From JBEIFW01 sp044370695 (GTDB lineage Bacteria; Actinomycetota; Acidimicrobiia; Acidimicrobiales; Ilumatobacteraceae): a DNA stretch of 17,285 bases. The stretch's first letter is position 1; each line of letters opens with the position of its first letter. Positions 14,116-17,285 of the stretch are shown piece by piece. The translations under genes were made by a program, and so were the position numbers. The stretch spans positions 1 through 17,285 of the forward strand of contig JBILVB010000082.1 in the NCBI GenBank assembly GCA_044370695.1, written 5' to 3'. The notes below the pieces were generated by a model that was given only the letters and a program-made list of their open reading frames with translations, did not search any database and had not been told where the DNA came from.

Positions 14116-14382
14116 ATGATCCTCCTGACCCGTCTCAACGGACAGCACTTCGCCATCAACCCCGATCACATCGAACGGGTCGACGCGAACCCCGACACGG
14201 TGGTCACCCTGTTCGAAGGGACGAAGTACGTCGTGACCGAGTCGATCGACGACGTCATCGAGCGGATCGCAGGCTTCCGGGCCCGGGTACTCACCTTGGC
14301 CGCCCAGCCCGATGTCGGCGAGTCGTCGACCGGGACCACTGCAACCCGTGGTGAGCTCCGGCTCGTCACCGGAAAGGACTGA
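14116..14382 (+). CDS. flbD: FlbD/SwrD family protein, stator-linked motility factor
   Basis: This 88-residue protein matches the small FlbD (SwrD) family found next to motA in many flagellar clusters. Its first 55 residues carry the conserved pattern: MILLTRLNGQHFAINPDHIE, then TVVTLFEGTKYVVTES and IDDVIERI. In Bacillus, SwrD raises flagellar power, apparently through the stator. That is known of the family and not shown here. It is unrelated to the Caulobacter transcription factor of the same name. The C-terminal 30 residues are Ser/Thr/Gly-rich and probably disordered. The start ATG 14116 is preceded by AAGGA (14103-14107, 8-nt spacing). It is the first gene of the stator operon, 2 nt before motA. 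Confidence 0.92.
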   Translation: MILLTRLNGQHFAINPDHIERVDANPDTVVTLFEGTKYVVTESIDDVIERIAGFRARVLTLAAQPDVGESSTGTTATRGELRLVTGKD

Positions 14383-14384
14383 CG

Positions 14385-15149
14385 GTGGATCCGGGTACCC
14401 TCGCCGGTGTCCTCATCGGCATCATCACCATCATGCTGGGCGTGGTCATGGAAGGTTCGGACCCGGCCGCCATGATCAACATCCCGGCGATCCTCATCGT
14501 GATCGGCGGCACGGTCGGCGCCGCGATGGCGACCGGCCTGATGAAGGACTTCACCGCTGCGATGGGGGCGGGCATCAAGGCGATGACCGGGGGGACGAAG
14601 GACCCCACCGGGTCGATCGCCGTGGTCGTGGACCTGGCCGAGCGGGCCCGGCGAGAGGGTTTGCTCGCTCTCGAGGAGTCCGCCAAGAACCTCGAGGACC
14701 CGTTCCTGCGTAAAGGGATCCAGCTCGCGGTCGACGGCACCGATCCCGACGAGCTGCGCGAGATCCTCGAGGCCGAGATCACCGCCAAGAAGCATCACGG
14801 CAAGGTGTTGGCCAAGGTCTGGGCGGACATGGGTGCCTTCGCCCCCACGATGGGGATCATCGGCACGGTGTTCGGACTGGTCAACGTGCTCAACAACCTG
14901 AGCGAGCCCGAGAGCCTCGGTCACATGATCGCCGCCGCCTTCATCGCCACCCTCTGGGGTGTGTTCTCGGCCAACGTGCTCTTCCTCCCGATCGGCAAGC
15001 GCACCCAGCGACTCATCGACATCGAGACCCAGCAGATGGAGCTGATGCTCGAGGGCATCCTGTCGGTGCAGGCCGGCGCCAACCCACGCACGCTGCAGCA
15101 GAAGCTGACCTCCCTCGCCGGCGTCCACGACGACGCCAAGGCCGCCTGA
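14385..15149 (+). CDS. motA: Flagellar stator protein MotA
   Basis: MotA and MotB form the ion-conducting stator that drives the rotor. The 254-residue protein has four membrane segments, at about residues 5-22, 32-52, 149-170 and 181-203. The large cytosolic loop between the second and third has the charged motif RARREGLLALEE, the region that contacts FliG. The third segment reads MGAFAPTMGIIGTVFGLVNVL, the best conserved MotA/PomA stretch, and the fourth contains FIATLWGVFSANVLFLPI. The start is GTG 14385, with AAAGGA at 14373-14378. The ion used, proton or sodium, cannot be settled from sequence alone. It is 16 nt ahead of motB. Confidence 0.96.
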   Translation: MDPGTLAGVLIGIITIMLGVVMEGSDPAAMINIPAILIVIGGTVGAAMATGLMKDFTAAMGAGIKAMTGGTKDPTGSIAVVVDLAERARREGLLALEESAKNLEDPFLRKGIQLAVDGTDPDELREILEAEITAKKHHGKVLAKVWADMGAFAPTMGIIGTVFGLVNVLNNLSEPESLGHMIAAAFIATLWGVFSANVLFLPIGKRTQRLIDIETQQMELMLEGILSVQAGANPRTLQQKLTSLAGVHDDAKAA

Positions 15150-15165
15150 TCGCGCCGATTCGAGC

Positions 15166-16020
15166 ATGGCCCGGAAGAAGAAGCACGAAGAACACGAGGA
15201 GCACGAGAACCACGAGCGGTGGCTGGTCACCTACGCCGACATGATCACCCTGCTCATGGTGCTGTTCATCGTGATGTTCTCGATCTCCCAGGTCGACCTC
15301 GCGAAGTACAAGAAGTTCAAGGAAGGGATCCAGGGCGGCGGAGCCAGCTCGGTGATCGACGGTGGATCCGGGATGCTCGACGGCGGGATCGGCGTGTTGC
15401 CCGGAGCAGCCGGACGGGTGACCACGACGACGACGGCGCCGACCGGCAAGGCGGGTGCGCGCCCGGCCGTCTCGGGCCCGACGACTACGGTGAAGTCGGC
15501 ACAACAGGCGGCGTACGAAGCCGAACGGCGCGCGCTCGGCGCAGCCGAGCAGCAACTACGAGAGGGCCTGAGCAACACCGCGCTCGGTGGGAACGTGGAG
15601 ATCGCCGTCCAAGAGCGTGGGCTGGTCATCACGATCGTCGCGGATCAGGTGCTCTTCGCCCCCGGCTCGGCCAGCCTCGAGGGCGCTGGTCGGGAGGTGC
15701 TCACCGCGATCGCCGAGGGCCTCAAGCCGCTGCCGAACCCGGTGACGGTCGAAGGCCACACCGACTCCGTGCCGCTGGGACCCGGGAACCGGTATTCGTC
15801 GAATTGGGAGCTCTCGACGGCGCGTGCGACGAGCGTGCTGCGCACGCTCGTCGAGACCTACGGAGTCGACGTCCAGCGGATGTCGGCGTCGGGTTACGCC
15901 GATACCCGTCCGATCGCCTCGAACGAGAGTCCGGACGGACGATCGAAGAACCGGCGGGTCGAGCTCGTCGTCAGAAACCTCGTGGACGCCCCGCGTGGCG
16001 TCGCCAACCAGAGTCCGTGA
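15166..16020 (+). CDS. motB: Flagellar stator protein MotB
   Basis: MotB anchors the stator to peptidoglycan. The 284-residue protein has a very short cytosolic N-terminus with a His/Glu-rich run (residues 7-17). One membrane helix (about 20-42) holds the ion-binding Asp25 in TYADMITLLMVLF. A Gly/Thr/Ala linker with plug-like features follows (about 50-115). The C-terminal OmpA-like wall-binding domain (about 150-275) has GHTDSVP, NWELSTARA and ASGYADTRPIA, ending in KNRRVELVV. All functional landmarks are present. The start is ATG 15166, with only a weak ribosome binding site, so translation may be helped by motA, which ends 16 nt before. fliL follows after 18 nt. Confidence 0.96.
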   Translation: MARKKKHEEHEEHENHERWLVTYADMITLLMVLFIVMFSISQVDLAKYKKFKEGIQGGGASSVIDGGSGMLDGGIGVLPGAAGRVTTTTTAPTGKAGARPAVSGPTTTVKSAQQAAYEAERRALGAAEQQLREGLSNTALGGNVEIAVQERGLVITIVADQVLFAPGSASLEGAGREVLTAIAEGLKPLPNPVTVEGHTDSVPLGPGNRYSSNWELSTARATSVLRTLVETYGVDVQRMSASGYADTRPIASNESPDGRSKNRRVELVVRNLVDAPRGVANQSP

Positions 16021-16038
16021 CGGCTGCGGAGGACACCG

Positions 16039-16530
16039 ATGGCGAAGAAGGAAAAGAGCGAGAGCGCCGAGAAGGGCAAGGGCGGCCTGAAGGAGAAGCT
16101 CCTGCCGGTCGGTCTGCTGCTGATCGGGATCGTCGTCGGCGCGAAGGTTCTCGGCGGTGGATCGACGACGATCGTCCAGGCGGCCGAGCCGGTGGCGACG
16201 ACGGTCGCCGGTGCAGCGGCGCCCGTGGTGACCCTCGACCCGATCACGCTGAACCTTTCCGACGGCCACATCCTGAAAGTGGGGCTCGCGTTCAAGCTCA
16301 ACCCGGACCCGACCAAGGCCGAGGGCAAGGCGGCGGCCAAGGACGATCCGACCAAGGGTCATGCGAAAGCGCTCGACGTGGCGATCCGGGTCCTCGGCTC
16401 GGGGACCTACGACGAGCTCATCACCCCCGAGGGTCGGAACCGTGTCCAGAGCGAACTCGGCACTGCGCTGAAGGAGGACACGGAGGGTTCCGTGACCGGG
16501 GTCTACTTCTGGCAGTTCATCGTCCAGTGA
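16039..16530 (+). CDS. fliL: Flagellar basal body-associated protein FliL
   Basis: FliL is a single-pass membrane protein that surrounds the stator and supports its activity. The 163-residue product has a Lys/Glu-rich cytosolic start, one membrane helix at about residues 21-38 (LLPVGLLLIGIVVGAKVL), an Ala/Thr/Val linker, and the stomatin-like periplasmic domain. That domain includes LDPITLNLSDGHILKVGLAF, then ALDVAIRVLGSGTYDEL and RNRVQSELGTAL, ending in VYFWQFIVQ. The general pattern (f.vNL.d.....l.v.l.l..., then a final Y...fviQ) fits FliL. GGAGGA (16028-16033) precedes the start ATG 16039 by 5 nt. It closes the stator operon. The gap to fliM is 95 nt, unusually long for this cluster. Confidence 0.93.
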   Translation: MAKKEKSESAEKGKGGLKEKLLPVGLLLIGIVVGAKVLGGGSTTIVQAAEPVATTVAGAAAPVVTLDPITLNLSDGHILKVGLAFKLNPDPTKAEGKAAAKDDPTKGHAKALDVAIRVLGSGTYDELITPEGRNRVQSELGTALKEDTEGSVTGVYFWQFIVQ

Positions 16531-16543
16531 CGCCGCCGGCGTC
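16529..16543 (+). terminator. Small hairpin at the end of fliL, weak terminator candidate
   Basis: GACGCC (16529-16534) pairs perfectly with GGCGTC (16538-16543) around a GCC loop, starting inside the fliL stop codon. There is no T-run. It fits with a transcription unit break before the fliM promoter but is short. Confidence 0.3.
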
Positions 16544-16587
16544 GTCCTGACGATTTCCGGAACTTTTCGGCCGATTCGGTCCTCGGC

Positions 16588-16618
16588 GGCTCAAGATCAC
16601 GGCGTGGCGCGCCGACGG
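16588..16618 (+). promoter_or_regulatory. Sigma-28-type promoter upstream of fliM
   Basis: GGCTCAAG (16588-16595), a 15-nt spacer and GCCGACGG (16611-16618). TCAA (16591-16594) is 16 nt from GCCGAC, the same distance as in the other three sites. Transcription is expected about 7-8 nt after the -10, that is, at or next to the first possible fliM ATG (16626). The mRNA would then have almost no leader. Confidence 0.6.
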
Positions 16619-16625
16619 TAAGCCC

Positions 16626-17285
16626 ATGGTGTCGGCGATGCGCACGGGAGAGCCCACGCTCTACGACTTCCGCAAGCCGGACAAGTTCTCCCGGGAGCAC
16701 ATCCGGGCCATCCAGGTGACCGGCGAGTCGTGGGCCCGCCAGCTCGCGACCCTGCTGTCGACGACGTTGCGGACCGTCACCCAGGTCAAGTGTGCCGCGC
16801 TCGCGCAGACGACCTACGACGAGGCCGTCCGCATGATGTCCAACCCGACGCACCTGGTGATCATCACGTTGGAGCCGATGCCGGGCATGGCGCTGCTGCA
16901 CCTCCCGATCGACTCGGTGCTGGTGATGATCGACCGGATGCTGGGTGGCCAGGGTCAGCAGCGGCCGCAGACCCGTCCGCTCACCGACATCGAGCGCTCG
17001 TTGGCCCGCACGCTCGTGCAGCGCATGCTCGCGGAGCTCCGGTACGCGTTCGAACCGTTGGTGGACCTCGACCCGGAGTTCGTCCGCTCGGAGTCGAATC
17101 CCCAGTTCGCCCAGATCGCCGCCACGGCGGAGACGGTGCTCAACCTGGAGTTGCAGGTGAGCATCGGCGACGTGAAGACGACCTGGATCCTCGGCCTGCC
17201 CTTCGCCATGCTCGAGCCGCTGCTCGACGAACTGGCGAACAAGGATCGGGCCAAGAGCGCGGTGTTCGACCCGCCGCGCCTTCGC
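16626..17285 (+). CDS. fliM: Flagellar motor switch protein FliM, N-terminal part (runs off the right edge)
   Basis: FliM is the middle layer of the C-ring switch and normally binds CheY-P. The 220 visible residues have the FliM opening YDFRKPDKFSREHIRAIQ (residues 13-30), TTLRTVTQVKC, the CheC-like middle domain with LVIITLEPMPGMALL, the loop MLGGQGQ near residue 105, and LTDIERSLARTLVQRMLAEL. The C-terminal FliN-like domain is beyond the window. The frame is closed by a stop at 16548-16550, and the first start codon after that is ATG 16626, with ATG 16638 next. Neither has a ribosome binding site. Only 8 to 12 residues precede YDFR, so the usual N-terminal CheY-binding peptide (LSQDEIDALL-like) is absent. 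Confidence 0.94.
   Translation, partial: MVSAMRTGEPTLYDFRKPDKFSREHIRAIQVTGESWARQLATLLSTTLRTVTQVKCAALAQTTYDEAVRMMSNPTHLVIITLEPMPGMALLHLPIDSVLVMIDRMLGGQGQQRPQTRPLTDIERSLARTLVQRMLAELRYAFEPLVDLDPEFVRSESNPQFAQIAATAETVLNLELQVSIGDVKTTWILGLPFAMLEPLLDELANKDRAKSAVFDPPRLR

Noticed and set aside
16570..16577. GCCGATTC before fliM as an alternative -10 element
   Set aside because: The -35 position at 16550-16553 reads ACGA, not T(A/C)AA. The site 41 nt downstream fits fully.
1..17285. Defence system, phage, transposon, CRISPR or other new mobile system hidden in the window
   Set aside because: Every gene but one small ORF is a recognisable flagellar or wall-hydrolase gene, gaps are short and explained, and no transposase, integrase, direct-repeat array or tRNA was seen.

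Overview
The window is a 17.3 kb stretch of a bacterial flagellar gene cluster, all on the + strand and almost without gaps. High G+C, frequent GTG starts (one TTG), short stop/start overlaps and possibly leaderless mRNA suggest a motile high-GC actinobacterium. Acidimicrobiia or a relative is a guess from gene content and style, not a proven assignment. No P- or L-ring gene (flgH, flgI) is seen, consistent with a Gram-positive-type motor, though the cluster runs past both ends.

Layout. (1) 1-1267: the 3' end of one flagellin gene and a complete second flagellin gene, near-identical where they can be compared, separated by strong hairpins, a sigma-28/WhiG-type promoter and a structured leader. 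(2) 1372-3399: filament cap fliD, chaperone fliS and a small helical ORF in the fliT position. (3) 3534-9688: rod and basal-body/export operon flgB-flgC-fliE-fliF-fliG-fliH-fliI-fliJ. (4) 9685-10707: a two-domain peptidoglycan hydrolase (NlpC/P60 then lytic transglycosylase) without a visible signal peptide, between fliJ and fliK. (5) 10726-13938: hook genes fliK, flgD, flgE. (6) 14116-16530: flbD/swrD-like gene, motA, motB, fliL. (7) 16626-end: 5' part of fliM.

Together these genes build the MS ring and switch (FliF, FliG, FliM), the export ATPase module (FliH, FliI, FliJ), the rod (FlgB, FlgC, FliE), a wall-cutting enzyme, the hook with its cap and length ruler (FlgE, FlgD, FliK), the filament (flagellin, FliD, FliS) and the stator (MotA, MotB, FliL, FlbD).

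The main new observation is regulatory. Four of the noncoding gaps hold the same bipartite motif, T(A/C)AA - 16 nt - GCCGA(T/C), ahead of flagellin, flgB, flbD-motAB-fliL and fliM. It matches the known sigma-28 (FliA/SigD/WhiG) consensus. If all four are real, early basal-body genes and late filament and motor genes share one sigma factor, unlike the enterobacterial hierarchy. Hairpins with AGGA in the loop occur in the predicted leaders of flagellin and flgB and could be CsrA sites. No mobile element, CRISPR, tRNA or rRNA was recognised.
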